Shown here: piece after piece, positions 10,626-23,932 of the stretch
How the letters are laid out: the number at the start of each line of letters is the position of its first letter
Numbering within the stretch: position 1 is the first letter of the stretch
Source: Nemertoderma westbladi
Taxonomy: Eukaryota; Xenacoelomorpha; Nemertodermatida; Nemertodermatidae
DNA: 64,000 nt
NCBI GenBank assembly: GCA_032718475.1
Contig: JAUCBJ010002979.1
Coordinates: forward strand, 1 to 64,000
Direction: 5' to 3'
Program-made: the position numbers and the translations under genes
Notes under the pieces: model-generated
Database searches by the model: none
The model's input: the letters and a program-made list of their open reading frames with translations, nothing else
What the model was told of the DNA's origin: nothing

Positions 10626-13600
10626 GTAGGTCGGGGAAGGATACGGCCTACAGGGGGCTGTGGGAGGCATCGAGGTAGGTCGGGAAAGGATACGGCCTAC
10701 AGGAGGCTGTGGGAGGCATCGAGGTAGGCTGGGAAAGGATACGGCCTACAGGGGGGCTGTGGGGGGCATCGAGGTAGGTCGGGAAATGATACGGCCTACA
10801 GGGGGGCTGTGGGAGGCATCGAGGTAGGTCGGGAAAAGATACGGCCTACAGTAGGGCTGTGGGAGGCATCGATGTAGGTGGGGAGAGGATACGGCCTACA
10901 GTGGGGATGTGTGAGGCATCGAGGTAGGTCGGGAAAGGATACGGACTACAGGGGGGCTGTGGGAGGTATCGAGGTAGGTCGAGAAATGATACGGCCTACA
11001 GGGGGGCTGTGGGAGGCATCGAGGTAGGTCGGGAAAAGATACGGCCTACAGTAGGGCTGTGGGAGGCATCGATGTAGGTGGGGAGAGGATACGGCCTACA
11101 GTGGGGATGTGGGAGGCATCGAGGTAGGTCGGGAAAGGATACGGCCTACAGGGGGCTGTCGGAGGCATTGATGTAGGTGGGGAAAGGATACGGCCTACAG
11201 GGGGGCTGTGGGGGGCATCGAGGTAGGTCGGGAAAGTATACGGCCTACAGGGGGGCTGTGGGAGGCATCGATGTAGGTCGGGAAAGGATACGGCCTACAG
11301 GGGGCTCTGGGAAGCATCGAGGTAGGTGGGGAAAGGATACGGACTACAGGGGGGCTGTGGGAGGTATCGAGGTAGGTCGGGATAGGATACGGCCTACAGG
11401 GGGCTGTGGGAGGCATCGAGGTAGGTCGGGAAAGGATACGGACTACAGGGGGGCTGTGGGAGGTATCGAGGTAGGTGGGGAAATGATACGGCCTCAGGGG
11501 GCTGTGGGAGGCATCGAGGTAGGCTGGGAAAGGATACGGCCTACAGGGGGGCTGTGGGGGGCATCGATGTAGGTGGGGAGAGGATACGGCCTACAGTGGG
11601 GATGTGGGAGGCATCGAGGTAGGTCGGGAAAGGATACGGCCTACAGGGGGGTTGTGGGAGGCATTGATGTAGGTGGGGAAAGGATACGGCCTACAGGGGG
11701 GCTGTGGGGGGCATCGAGGTAGGTCGGGAAAGTATACGGCCTACAGGGGGGCTGTGGGAGGCATCGATGTAGGTCGGGAAAGGATACGGCCTACAGGGGT
11801 CTCTGGGAAGCATCGAGGTAGGTGGGGAAAGGATACGGACTACAGGGGGGCTGTGGGAGGTATCGAGGTAGGTCGGGAAAGGATACGGCCTACAGGGGGC
11901 TGTGGGAGGCATCGAGGTAGGTCGGGAAAGGATACGGACTACAGGGGGGCTGTGGGAGGTATCGAGGTACGTGGGGAAAGGATACGGCCTCAGGGGGCTG
12001 TGGGAGGCATCGAGGTAGGTCGGGAAAGGATACGGCCTACAGGGGGCTGTGGGAGGCATCGAAAGGATACGGACTACAGGGGGGCTGTGGGAGGTATCGA
12101 GGTAGGTGGGGAAAGGATACGGCCTACAGGGGGCTGTGGGAGGCACCGAGGTAGGTCGTGAAAGGATACGGACTACAGGGGGGCTGTGGGAGGTATCGAG
12201 GTAGGTAGGGAAAGGATACGGCCTACAGGGGGCTGTGGGAGGCATCGAGGTAGGTCGGGAAAGGATACGGCCTACAGGGGGCTGTGGGAGGCATCGAAAG
12301 GATACGGACTACAGGGGGGCTGTGGGAGGTATCGAGGTAGGTCGGGAAATGATACGGCCTACAGGGGGGCTGTGGGAGGCATCGAGGTAGGTCGGGAAAA
12401 GATACGGCCTACAGTGGGGCTGTGGGAGGTATCGAGGTAGGTCGGGAAAGGATACGGCCTACAGGGGGGCTGTGGGAGGTATCGAGGTAGGTGGGGAAAG
12501 GATACGGCCTACAGGGGGGTTGTGGGAGGCATTGATGTAGGTGGGGAAAGGATACGGCCTACAGGGGGGCTGTGGGGGCATCGAGGTAGGTCGGGAAAGG
12601 ATACGGCCTACAGGGGGGTTGTGGGAGGCATTGATGTAGGTGGGGAAAGGATACGGCCTACAGGGGGGCTGTGGGGGCATCGAGGTAGGTCGGGAAAGTA
12701 TACGGCCTACAGGGGGGCTGTGGGAGGCATCGATGTAGGTCGGGAAAGGATACGGCCTACAGGGGGCTGTCGGAGGCATTGATGTAGGTGGGGAAAGGAT
12801 ACGGCCTACAGGGGGGCTGTGGGGGGCATCGAGGTAGGTCGGGAAAGTATACGGCCTACAGGGGGGCTGTGGGAGGCATCGATGTAGGTCGGGAAAGGAT
12901 ACGGCCTACAGGGGGCTCTGGGAAGCATCGAGGTAGGTGGGGAAAGGATACGGACTACAGGGGGGCTGTGGGAGGTATCGAGGTAGGTCGGGATAGGATA
13001 CGGCCTACAGGGGGCTGTGGGAGGCATCGAGGTAGGTCGGGAAAGGATACGGACTACAGGGGGGCTGTGGGAGGTATCGAGGTAGGTGGGGAAAGGATAC
13101 GGCCTCAGGGGGCTGTGGGAGGCATCGAGGTAGGCTGGGAAAGGATACGGCCTACAGGGGGGCTGTGGGGGGCATCGATGTAGGTGGGGAGAGGATACGG
13201 CCTACAGTGGGGATGTGGGAGGCATCGAGGTAGGTCGGGAAAGGATACGGCCTACAGGGGGGTTGTGGGAGGCATTGATGTAGGTGGGGAAAGGATACGG
13301 CCTACAGGGGGGCTGTGGGGGGCATCGAGGTAGGTCGGGAAAGTATACGGCCTACAGGGGGGCTGTGGGAGGCATCGATGTAGGTCGGGAAAGGATACGG
13401 CCTACAGGGGTCTCTGGGAAGCATCGAGGTAGGTGGGGAAAGGATACGGACTACAGGGGGGCTGTGGGAGGTATCGAGGTAGGTCGGGAAAGGATACGGC
13501 CTACAGGGGGCTGTGGGAGGCATCGAGGTAGGTCGGGAAAGGATACGGACTACAGGGGGGCTGTGGGAGGTATCGAGGTACGTGGGGAAAGGATACGGCC

Positions 13601-16600
13601 TCAGGGGGCTGTGGGAGGCATCGAGGTAGGTCGGGAAAGGATACGGCCTACAGGGGGCTGTGGGAGGCATCGAAAGGATACGGACTACAGGGGGGCTGTG
13701 GGAGGTATCGAGGTAGGTGGGGAAAGGATACGGCCTACAGGGGGCTGTGGGAGGCACCGAGGTAGGTCGTGAAAGGATACGGACTACAGGGGGGCTGTGG
13801 GAGGTATCGAGGTAGGTAGGGAAAGGATACGGCCTACAGGGGGCTGTGGGAGGCATCGAGGTAGGTCGGGAAAGGATACGGCCTACAGGGGGCTGTGGGA
13901 GGCATCAAAAGGATACGGACTACAGGGGGGCTGTGGGAGGTATCGAGGTAGGTCGGGAAATGATACGGCCTACAGGGGGGCTGTGGGAGGCATCGAGGTA
14001 GGTCGGGAAAAGATACGGCCTACAGTGGGGCTGTGGGAGGTATCGAGGTAGGTCGGGAAAGGATACGGCCTACAGGGGGGCTGTGGGAGGTATCGAGGTA
14101 GGTGGGGAAAGGATACGGCCTACAGGGGGGTTGTGGGAGGCATTGATGTAGGTGGGGAAAGGATACGGCCTACAGGGGGGCTGTGGGGGCATCGAGGTAG
14201 GTCGGGAAAGGATACGGCCTACAGGGGGGTTGTGGGAGGCATTGATGTAGGTGGGGAAAGGATACGGCCTACAGGGGGGCTGTGGGGGCATCGAGGTAGG
14301 TCGGGAAAGTATACGGCCTACAGGGGGGCTGTGGGAGGCATCGATGTAGGTCGGGAAAGGATACGGCCTACAGGGGGCTGTCGGAGGCATTGATGTAGGT
14401 GGGGAAAGGATACGGCCTACAGGGGGGCTGTGGGGGGCATCGAGGTAGGTCGGGAAAGTATACGGCCTACAGGGGGGCTGTGGGAGGCATCGATGTAGGT
14501 CGGGAAAGGATACGGCCTACAGGGGGCTCTGGGAAGCATCGAGGTAGGTGGGGAAAGGATACGGACTACAGGGGGGCTGTGGGAGGTATCGAGGTAGGTC
14601 GGGATAGGATACGGCCTACAGGGGGCTGTGGGAGGCATCGAGGTAGGTCGGGAAAGGATACGGACTACAGGGGGGCTGTGGGAGGTATCGAGGTAGGTGG
14701 GGAAAGGATACGGCCTCAGGGGGCTGTGGGAGGCATCGAGGTAGGCTGGGAAAGGATACGGCCTACAGGGGGGCTGTGGGGGGCATCGATGTAGGTGGGG
14801 AGAGGATACGGCCTACAGTGGGGATGTGGGAGGCATCGAGGTAGGTCGGGAAAGGATACGGCCTACAGGGGGGTTGTGGGAGGCATTGATGTAGGTGGGG
14901 AAAGGATACGGCCTACAGGGGGGCTGTGGGGGGCATCGAGGTAGGTCGGGAAAGTATACGGCCTACAGGGGGGCTGTGGGAGGCATCGATGTAGGTCGGG
15001 AAAGGATACGGCCTACAGGGGTCTCTGGGAAGCATCGAGGTAGGTGGGGAAAGGATACGGACTACAGGGGGGCTGTGGGAGGTATCGAGGTAGGTCGGGA
15101 AAGGATACGGCCTACAGGGGGCTGTGGGAGGCATCGAGGTAGGTCGGGAAAGGATACGGACTACAGGGGGGCTGTGGGAGGTATCGAGGTACGTGGGGAA
15201 AGGATACGGCCTCAGGGGGCTGTGGGAGGCATCGAGGTAGGTCGGGAAAGGATACGGCCTACAGGGGGCTGTGGGAGGCATCGAAAGGATACGGACTACA
15301 GGGGGGCTGTGGGAGGTATCGAGGTAGGTGGGGAAAGGATACGGCCTACAGGGGGCTGTGGGAGGCACCGAGGTAGGTCGTGAAAGGATACGGACTACAG
15401 GGGGGCTGTGGGAGGTATCGAGGTAGGTAGGGAAAGGATACGGCCTACAGGGGGCTGTGGGAGGCATCGAGGTAGGTCGGGAAAGGATACGGCCTACAGG
15501 GGGCTGTGGGAGGCATCAAAAGGATACGGACTACAGGGGGGCTGTGGGAGGTATCGAGGTAGGTCGGGAAATGATACGGCCTACAGGGGGGCTGTGGGAG
15601 GCATCGAGGTAGGTCGGGAAAAGATACGGCCTACAGTGGGGCTGTGGGAGGTATCGAGGTAGGTCGGGAAAGGATACGGCCTACAGGGGGGCTGTGGGAG
15701 GTATCGAGGTAGGTGGGGAAAGGATACGGCCTACAGGGGGGTTGTGGGAGGCATCGAGGTAGGTCGGGAAAGGATGCGGCCTACAGGGGGCTGTGGGAGG
15801 CATCGAGGTAGGTCGTGAAAGGATACGGCCTACAGGGGGCTGTGGGAAGCATCGAGGTAGGTGGGGAAAGGATACGGCCTACAGGGGGGCTGTGGGAGGC
15901 ATCGAGGTAGGTCGGGAAAGGATACGACCTACAGGGGGCCTGTGGGAGGCATCGAGGTAGGTCGGGAAAGGATGCGGCCTACAGGGGGCTGTGGAAGGCA
16001 TCGAGGTAGGTCGGGAAAGGATACGGCCTACAGGGGGGCTGTGGGAGGCATCGAGGTAGGTCGGGAAAGGATACGGCCTACAGGGGGCTGTGGGAGGCAT
16101 CGAGGTAGGTGGGGAAAGGATACGGCCTACAGGGGGGCTGTGGGAGGCATCGAGGTAGGTCGGGAAAGGATACGGCCTACAGGGGGCCTGTGGGAGGCAT
16201 CGAGGTAGGTGGGGAAAGGATACGGCCTACAGGGGGGCTGTGGAAGGCATCGAGGTAGGTCGGGAAAGGATACGGCCTACAGGGGCTGTGGGAGGCATCG
16301 AGGTAGGTGGGGAAAGGATACGGCCTACAGGGGGCTGTGGGAGGCATCGAGGTAGGTCGGGAAAGGATACGGCCTACAGAGGGCTGTGGGAGGCATCGAG
16401 GTATGCCGGGAAAGGATACGGTCTACAGGGGGCTGTGGGAGGCATCGAGGTAGGTCGCGAAAGGATACGGACTACAGGGGGGCTGTGGGAGGTATCGAGG
16501 TAGGTGGGGAAAGGATACGGCCTACAGGGGGCTGTGGGAGGCATCGAGGTAGGTCGGGAAAGGATACGGCCTACAGGGGGCTGTGGGAGGCATCGAGGTA

Positions 16601-17500
16601 GGCTGGGAAAGGATACGGCCTACAGGGGGCTGTGGGAGGCATCGAGGTAGGTCGAGAAAGGATACGGACTACAGGGGGGCTGTGGGAGGTATCGAGGTAG
16701 GTGGGGAAAGGATACGGCCTACAGGGGGCTGTGGGAGGCACCGAGGTAGGTCGTGAAAGGATACGGACTACAGGGGGGCTGTGGGAGGCATCGAGGTAGG
16801 TGGAGAAAGGATACGGCCTACAGGGGGCTGTGGGAGGCATCGAGGTAGGTCGGGAAAGGATGCGGCCTACAGGGGGCTGTGGAAGGCATCGAGGTAGGTC
16901 GTGAAAGGATACGGCCTACAGGGGGCTGTGGGAAGCATCGAGGTAGGTGGGGAAAGGATACGGCCTACAGGGGGGCTGTGGGAGGCATCGAGGTAGGTCG
17001 GGAAAGGATACGACCTACAGGGGGCCTGTGGGAGGCATCGAGGTAGGTCGGGAAAGGATGCGGCCTACAGGGGGCTGTGGAAGGCATCGAGGTAGGTCGG
17101 GAAAGGATACGGCCTACAGGGGCTGTGGGAGGCATCGAGGTAGGTGGGGAAAGGATACGGCCTACAGGGGGCTGTGGGAGGCATCGAGGTAGGCCGGGAA
17201 AGGATACGGCCTACAGGGGGCTGTGGGAGGCATCGAGGTAGGCCGGGAAAGGATACGGCCTACAGGGGGCTGTGGGAGGCATCGAGGTAGGTGGGGAAAG
17301 GATACGGCCTACAGGGGGGCTGTGGGAGGCATCGAGGTAGGCCGGGAAACGATACGGCCTACAGGGGGCTGTGGGAGGCATCGAGGTAGGTCGGGAAAGG
17401 ATGCGGCCTACAGGGGGCTGTGGGAGGCATCGAGGTAGGTGGGGAAAGGATACGGTCTACAGAGGGCTGTGGGAGGCATCGAGGTAGGTCGGGAAAGGAT
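10586..17500 (+). repeat. ~50-bp minisatellite with donor- and acceptor-like sites
   Basis: Roughly 140 units of 49-50 bp (GGGAAAGGATACGGCCTACA, then GGGGGGCTGTGGGAGG, then CATCGAGGTAGGTC). Each unit contains CCTACAG|G (acceptor-like) and ATCGAG|GTAGGT (a good donor), bracketing a 22-23-bp would-be micro-exon. Units differ in G-run length (5 or 6), CGAGG/CGATG, GTCGG/GTGGG and GGCCT/GGACT. Blocks from about 11177 to 15660 repeat with a 1611-bp higher-order period. Long frames read through it (for example RHRGRSGKDTAYRG) but look like repeat artefacts. Confidence 0.97.
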
Positions 17501-17801
17501 AGTAAGTCACACAGTCAGGGTTAACAAACTAGGAGTATTCTTTGTAAATCGATCCGTAATACAGTCCGCATTTCTGGGCTCGGGTTAATAGGTATTGTAG
17601 TGGCGTTATTGTAATATTATTTCCTTCATTACTTCGTAAATGTTAATATGATAGTTAAAATATTTTAACTTTAAAAATATTTATTGTACTGCCAATAAAC
17701 TAGGTTGCCGAATAATAAAAAAAACACATTTCATTCAAATTAAAATCTTAGAATATCCGTCTTTACGGCCTAAATTAATTAAGTATCCGTCCCCTAGGTA
17801 T

Positions 17802-20366
17802 TATATTAAATACCATTAATTAATTAATACAATTTATATTAAATACCATTAATTAATTAATACAATTTATATTAAATACCATTAATTAATTAATACAATT
17901 TATATTAAATACCATTAATTAATTAATTCAATTTATATTAAATACCATTAATTAATTAATACAATTTATATTAAATACCATTAATTAATTAATACAATTT
18001 ATATTAAATACCATTAATTAATTAATACAATTTATATTAAATAGCATTAATTAATTAATACAATTTATATTAAATAGCATTAATTAATTAATTCAATTTA
18101 TATTAAATACCATTAATTAATTAATACAATTTATATTAAATACCATTAATTAATTAATACAATTTATATTAAATACCATTAATTAATTAATACAATTTAT
18201 ATTAAATACCATTAATTAATTAATACAATTTATATTAAATACCATTAATTAATTAATACAATTTATATTAAATAGCATTAATTAATTAATTCAATTTATA
18301 TTAAATACCATTAATTAATTAATACAATTTATATTAAATACCATTAATTAATTAATACAATTTATATTAAATACCATTAATTAATTAATTCAATTTATAT
18401 TAAATACCATTAATTAATTAATACAATTTATATTAAATACCATTAATTAATTAATACAATTTATATTAAATACCATTAATTAATTAATACAATTTATATT
18501 AAATAGCATTAATTAATTAATTCAATTTATATTAAATACCATTAATTAATTAATACAATTTATATTAAATACCATTAATTAATTAATACAATTTATATTA
18601 AATACCATTAATTAATTAATTCAATTTATATTAAATACCATTAATTAATTAATACAATTTATATTAAATACCATTAATTAATTAATACAATTTATATTAA
18701 ATACCATTAATTAATTAATACAATTTATATTAAATAGCATTAATTAATTAATTCAATTTATATTAAATACCATTAATTAATTAATACAATTTATATTAAA
18801 TACCATTAATTAATTAATACAATTTATATTAAATAGCATTAATTAATTAATACAATTTATATTAAATAGCATTAATTAATTAATACAATTTATATTAAAT
18901 ACCATTAATTAATTAATACAATTTATATTAAATAGCATTAATTAATTAATTCGATTTATATTAAATACCATTAATTAATTAATACAATTTATATTAAATA
19001 CCATTAATTAATTAATTCAATTTATATTAAATACCATTAATTAATTAATACAATTTATATTAAATACCATTAATTAATTAATACAATTTATATTAAATAG
19101 CATTAATTAATTAATACAATTTATATTAAATAGCATTAATTAATTAATTCAATTTATATTAAATACCATTAATTAATTAATACAATTTATATTAAATACC
19201 ATTAATTAATTAATACAATTTATATTAAATACCATTAATTAATTAATACAATTTATATTAAATAGCATTAATTAATTAATACAATTTATATTAAATACCA
19301 TTAATTAATTAATACAATTTATATTAAATACCATTAATTAATTAATACAATTTATATTAAATAGCATTAATTAATTAATACAATTTATATTAAATACCAT
19401 TAATTAATTAATACAATTTATATTAAATACCATTAATTAATTAATACAATTTATATTAAATACCATTAATTAATTAATACAATTTATATTAAATACCATT
19501 AATTAATTAATACAATTTATATTAAATACCATTAATTAATTAATACAATTTATATTAAATACCATTAATTAATTAATACAATTTATATTAAATAGCATTA
19601 ATTAATTAATACAATTTATATTAAATACCATTAATTAATTAATACAATTTATATTAAATACCATTAATTAATTAATACAATTTATATTAAATAGCATTAA
19701 TTAATTAATACAATTTATATTAAATACCATTAATTAATTAATACAATTTATATTAAATACCATTAATTAATTAATACAATTTATATTAAATACCATTAAT
19801 TAATTAATACAATTTATATTAAATACCATTAATTAATTAATACAATTTATATTAAATAGCATTAATTAATTAATACAATTTATATTAAATACCATTAATT
19901 AATTAATACAATTTATATTAAATAGCATTAATTAATTAATACAATTTATATTAAATACCATTAATTAATTAATACAATTTATATTAAATACCATTAATTA
20001 ATTAATACAATTTATATTAAATACCATTAATTAATTAATACAATTTATATTAAATAGCATTAATTAATTAATACAATTTATATTAAATAGCATTAATTAA
20101 TTAATTCAATTTATATTAAATACCATTAATTAATTAATACAATTTATATTAAATACCATTAATTAATTAATACAATTTATATTAAATACCATTAATTAAT
20201 TAATACAATTTATATTAAATAGCATTAATTAATTAATACAATTTATATTAAATACCATTAATTAATTAATACAATTTATATTAAATACCATTAATTAATT
20301 AATACAATTTATATTAAATACCATTAATTAATTAATACAATTTATATTAAATACCATTAATTAATT
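17802..20366. repeat. 33-bp AT-rich satellite array
   Basis: About 78 copies of a 33-bp unit made of CCATTAATTAATTAATACAA and TTTATATTAAATA. Variants are mostly CCATT/GCATT and ATACAA/ATTCAA. The core ATTAATTAATTAAT is palindromic, so every unit can cruciform or bend. It lies in the same CCDC83 intron as the ~50-bp array. It has no GT donor and no coding potential, and its unit length equals that of the unrelated 4.6-8.2 kb array. Confidence 0.97.
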
Positions 20367-20667
20367 GAATAATTTAGTCATGGATTTCCATGATTACAAG
20401 CCATATCAGCAAATATTCCAGAACATTTTTAAACAAACTGGTGGGTAGGCCATGCTGGTACCACCGGCCACATATCGGCCACATGTATCATTTACAACGC
20501 CTTTGTTTTTACCTTGCGTAGGCCTGCTGCCGTTATGTATTTATTCGTGTTTAATTTCCCATATATTATTCTACTTATTCCTCGCCATGAATTCATCTTT
20601 GGGCACAAGTAAAGCAAAATGGTCCCTACTTCGCCCTGTCTACACCACCTGCCATTTTTTTCACCAA

Positions 20668-20960
20668 TCCTTTTTTAGTGTTTTTTTTTATGCTTTTTTG
20701 GTAGTGGTCAATGTTCTAGAAAATTAGTATATATGTTTTTTTTATGGTAGCTAGTGTTTTTTTACTAGCTAGTATTTATTGAAATTATAAAAAATGCGAC
20801 GTTGCTATTTTAGGTTTAAACTACAACAGGTTAACCAACAGTTTACAGTTTATATTCGTTTTTTTTAATTTTCAAAAAAATACAAGCTACCATTAAAAAA
20901 ATATCTACGAATTTTCTAGAACATTCACCAATACCAAAAAAAACCTTAAAAAACACTAAT
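20668..20960. repeat. Inverted repeat with TTCTAGAA motifs
   Basis: Two arms of about 75-80 bp face each other. The left arm contains AGTGTTTTTT, GGTAGTGGTCAATG and TTCTAGAA; the right arm contains the complement, ending TTTAAAAAACACT-like. The arms flank about 130 bp without a gene. The structure looks like a small palindromic mobile element. Confidence 0.65.
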
Positions 20961-21189
20961 AAATTTATTTGTAATATTAATATATTATTATATTATAATA
21001 TATTGTAATAAATTAAACTAATTTTGGGACTCTTTTATTTGACAAGTGCCCATCTTTGGCTTATAACATATCAGGCAAATGACATCCCTGCCATTTATAA
21101 AACTCGTTATGTTATTGATTAACGTTCAACACTGTTAATTATCTAATTAATTAATTACCATAATACTAGCTAGTTAAACGATTCTTGGG

Positions 21190-21476
21190 CAAAGTTGCTA
21201 TTGGGCGGGCAACACACTCCAGCACCTATGCGACATGGGTACCTTATTGGGCGGGCAACACACTCCAGCACCTATGCGACATGGGTACCTTATTAGGCGG
21301 GCAACACACTCCAGCACCTATGCGACATGGGTACCTTATTGGGCGGGCAACACACTCCAGCACCTAGGCGACATGGGTACCTTATTGGGCGGACAACACA
21401 CTCCAGCACCTATGCGACATGGGTACCTTATTGGGCGGACAACACACTCCAGCACCTATGCGACATGGGTACCTTA
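21190..21476. repeat. 46-bp tandem repeat, about 6 copies
   Basis: Six units of 46 bp (TTGGGCGGGCAACACACTCC then AGCACCTATGCGACATGGG then TACCTTA). Variation is limited to GGGCGGGC/GGGCGGAC and CTATG/CTAGG, so the expansion is recent. Short ORFs across it are artefacts. Confidence 0.95.
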
Positions 21477-21837
21477 ATTTACCTACATTTTCATTTTTTT
21501 TTTAAACCTGTGTATTTTATGTAAAACGGTATGCATGTACATTTATTAATCATATATGTTACATTTGCATAAATATACCACAATATACTGTTTATTAATT
21601 CTACACATTAATTGTTATCTTTGTAATCAGTTGGGTATGTTTTCTTTATGAGCTCGAGTAGTTCTTTAAATGGTGTTTGTTTATGCATCAACCGCCAGCG
21701 AATTCAGCTAGGTTTTGCTTCAACGTGTTCTAGAACGTAAATGTACAATAAAGGTTCTAAAACAAATGTAACTGATATAGCAACAATCTGAATAAGGCAA
21801 AAAAAAATCAAATTGAGGTATCCATGTCGTAGAAGTG

Positions 21838-21859
21838 CCCCCCCCCCCCCCCCCCCCCC
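21838..21859. repeat. Poly-C tract, 22 bases
   Basis: An uninterrupted run of 22 C in an AT-rich intron. It is one of eleven such runs of at least 12 in the window. Confidence 0.95.
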
Positions 21860-22129
21860 ACCCACTGTCACTAAACAATAACTGGAATTGAAAAGAGTAA
21901 AAGAAAAGACGGAAGTAATTCATTCATGGACATAATAAAAGAAATAAAAACAACCTACCCTGTTGATTAAATCAAATACTGTTTAGTAAAAACAACCTAC
22001 CGTGTTGATTAAATCAAATACTGTTTAAATACTGAAATATGTATGAAAATGTTGAATGTAATATCATTTAATTAATATAAAATATAAAAATAAATAAAAA
22101 TATTTTCCACTTTTAAAAAATGGGCTAGA

Positions 22130-22730
22130 GTTCCGTATAGAACTGCCATGAATGTCATTGTTACTATGGCAACGTTGAATAGTTCTATAACAATAGAACA
22201 AGTAATATATACTATTCTAGAACATAAATAAATTAAAAAATATTATGTTCTAGAACATATAGCTAGTAAATAAAATATATTTTTTTTTTAGATTTTAAAA
22301 TAGCAATTTTCCCTTACGTATCTGACGTCTCCACAAGTATTCGGTAAGTTCTTCAGATAATTTCTCTTGATAGGCTTTACACTCCTTGCACCATGCTCTT
22401 GCGTCATAAATTTTTCTAATTTTTAGCCTTTACATTTCTTTTAATCGCTGTGAGTTGACCTGTGTGTATTTCGCAACCCCTTTGATATTCTGGACTCTTT
22501 CATATTGCCTGCTGTTTATTTACCGACTGCTGTTATACTGGTACATTAAAAAAAATATGTTAAATGTAAAAAATTACTAGATACTATCTAGAACAATAAT
22601 TTTTTTATTTTATTTTTGTTCTAGAATAGTGTATATTATATATTTTTTGTTCTAGAACTCTTCACTGTGGCCATGGTAACAATGATTTATGTTATAAAAA
22701 ATGCAGTTCCATACGGAACTGTTACCAAAA
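22130..22730. repeat. Long inverted repeat upstream of presenilin
   Basis: The left arm (about 22130-22225) carries AGTTCCGTATAGAACTGC, CATTGTTACTATGGC and ATACTATTCTAGAAC. The right arm (about 22615-22730) carries the reverse complement with scattered changes (AGTTCCATACGGAACT near 22707). The spacer is about 390 bp without a gene. It is probably a non-autonomous element of the same kind as the palindrome at 20.7 kb. Confidence 0.65.
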
Positions 22731-23932
22731 AATGTTCTAGAACAAAATAAAACTTGTTCTAGATCATTACACAAACACTGAAAGGTAACAGCTTGATACT
22801 GAAAGGTATCATCAATAGATTGAAAGGTAACAAGTTTTTACATTTTGGTATAAAATTAAAATTGGGGACGGGCTGATCTCTATCCTAATTTTTATGGTGT
22901 ATCGGTAGCCAATATTTTATTTTTAGCTAGTTGTAAAAAAAATTTAATATATAATACATCAGAATTTATAAAATTAAAAATAATTTTGTAAATGTTTTAG
23001 AGTTATAGTTATAGAACAAAATTTAATTATTAAATATATATAAAAAATCTAAAATGTCGTAAAACATTTTAAAATAATAACTAACAGAAACTATATTTTA
23101 AAATATAGTTTTTATTGTTCGAGAACAACATTTATTTCTTCTATGAATAGATATTATGTTCTAGAACATTTTCAAAGAACCTAGTAACAAAAACAAGCAA
23201 CTACATTAGTATACAAATTTGGAGAGGTGTGTACAAAAAATCACAGTAGTGCCTTCATAGCAAAGCAATAATTACATTAAAAACACTCATAAAAATAGAC
23301 AAATACCTACCAAAATTAAATTTTTTTGTTCTTCAAAAACACTAGGAAGCTACCGGCACCAATTAAAAATTACCAGATGCATAATAGTTGATGTCCTAAT
23401 ATACATACAGTAGTATCAAAAGTATACAAAAAGGTCTGGGTAATTAATATTTTGAGTAATACTGAAAACTATTCCCAAAAGTAATTATTCCAATAATTAT
23501 TTTTATAATAAAGATAAATATCGACCATATTCTAGAACATTTTAAAATAAGTATCAAAATATAGTAAGCATAAAATATTATTAGGATTATTGTTCAGAGA
23601 TTTGTCAATGCCTACAGTATTTCAGTGTAAGCCTACGCGTACTGAGAGTGTAAGCTTATGTGTGTACTGACTGAGAGTGAACCTTTTTTATTACGTTACT
23701 AAATCTTCAATTATTGGGTGATTATAGTGCCTGTTAAACAACATTACAACGCGTTTATAGTATTTGTGGGTCATCTACTGGTACTGGAAGAATATTATAA
23801 ATATTAATAATAATAGAGACGCATTTTTTAAAACTTTCAATTAACTTCACGTCGCAAAAGCGACCGTAACGAGAGCAACAATAACTAAAGACCGAACGGG
23901 TTTGAATAGAACGTATCTATTGTAGTAGAAAC

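Noticed and set aside
10467-17438. Many plus and minus ORFs (GRSGKDTAYRG / PPTAPCRPYPFPTY types)
   Set aside because: By-products of the ~50-bp minisatellite; they start and end at unit variants, not at gene signals. Only the first unit is considered as possible exon end.
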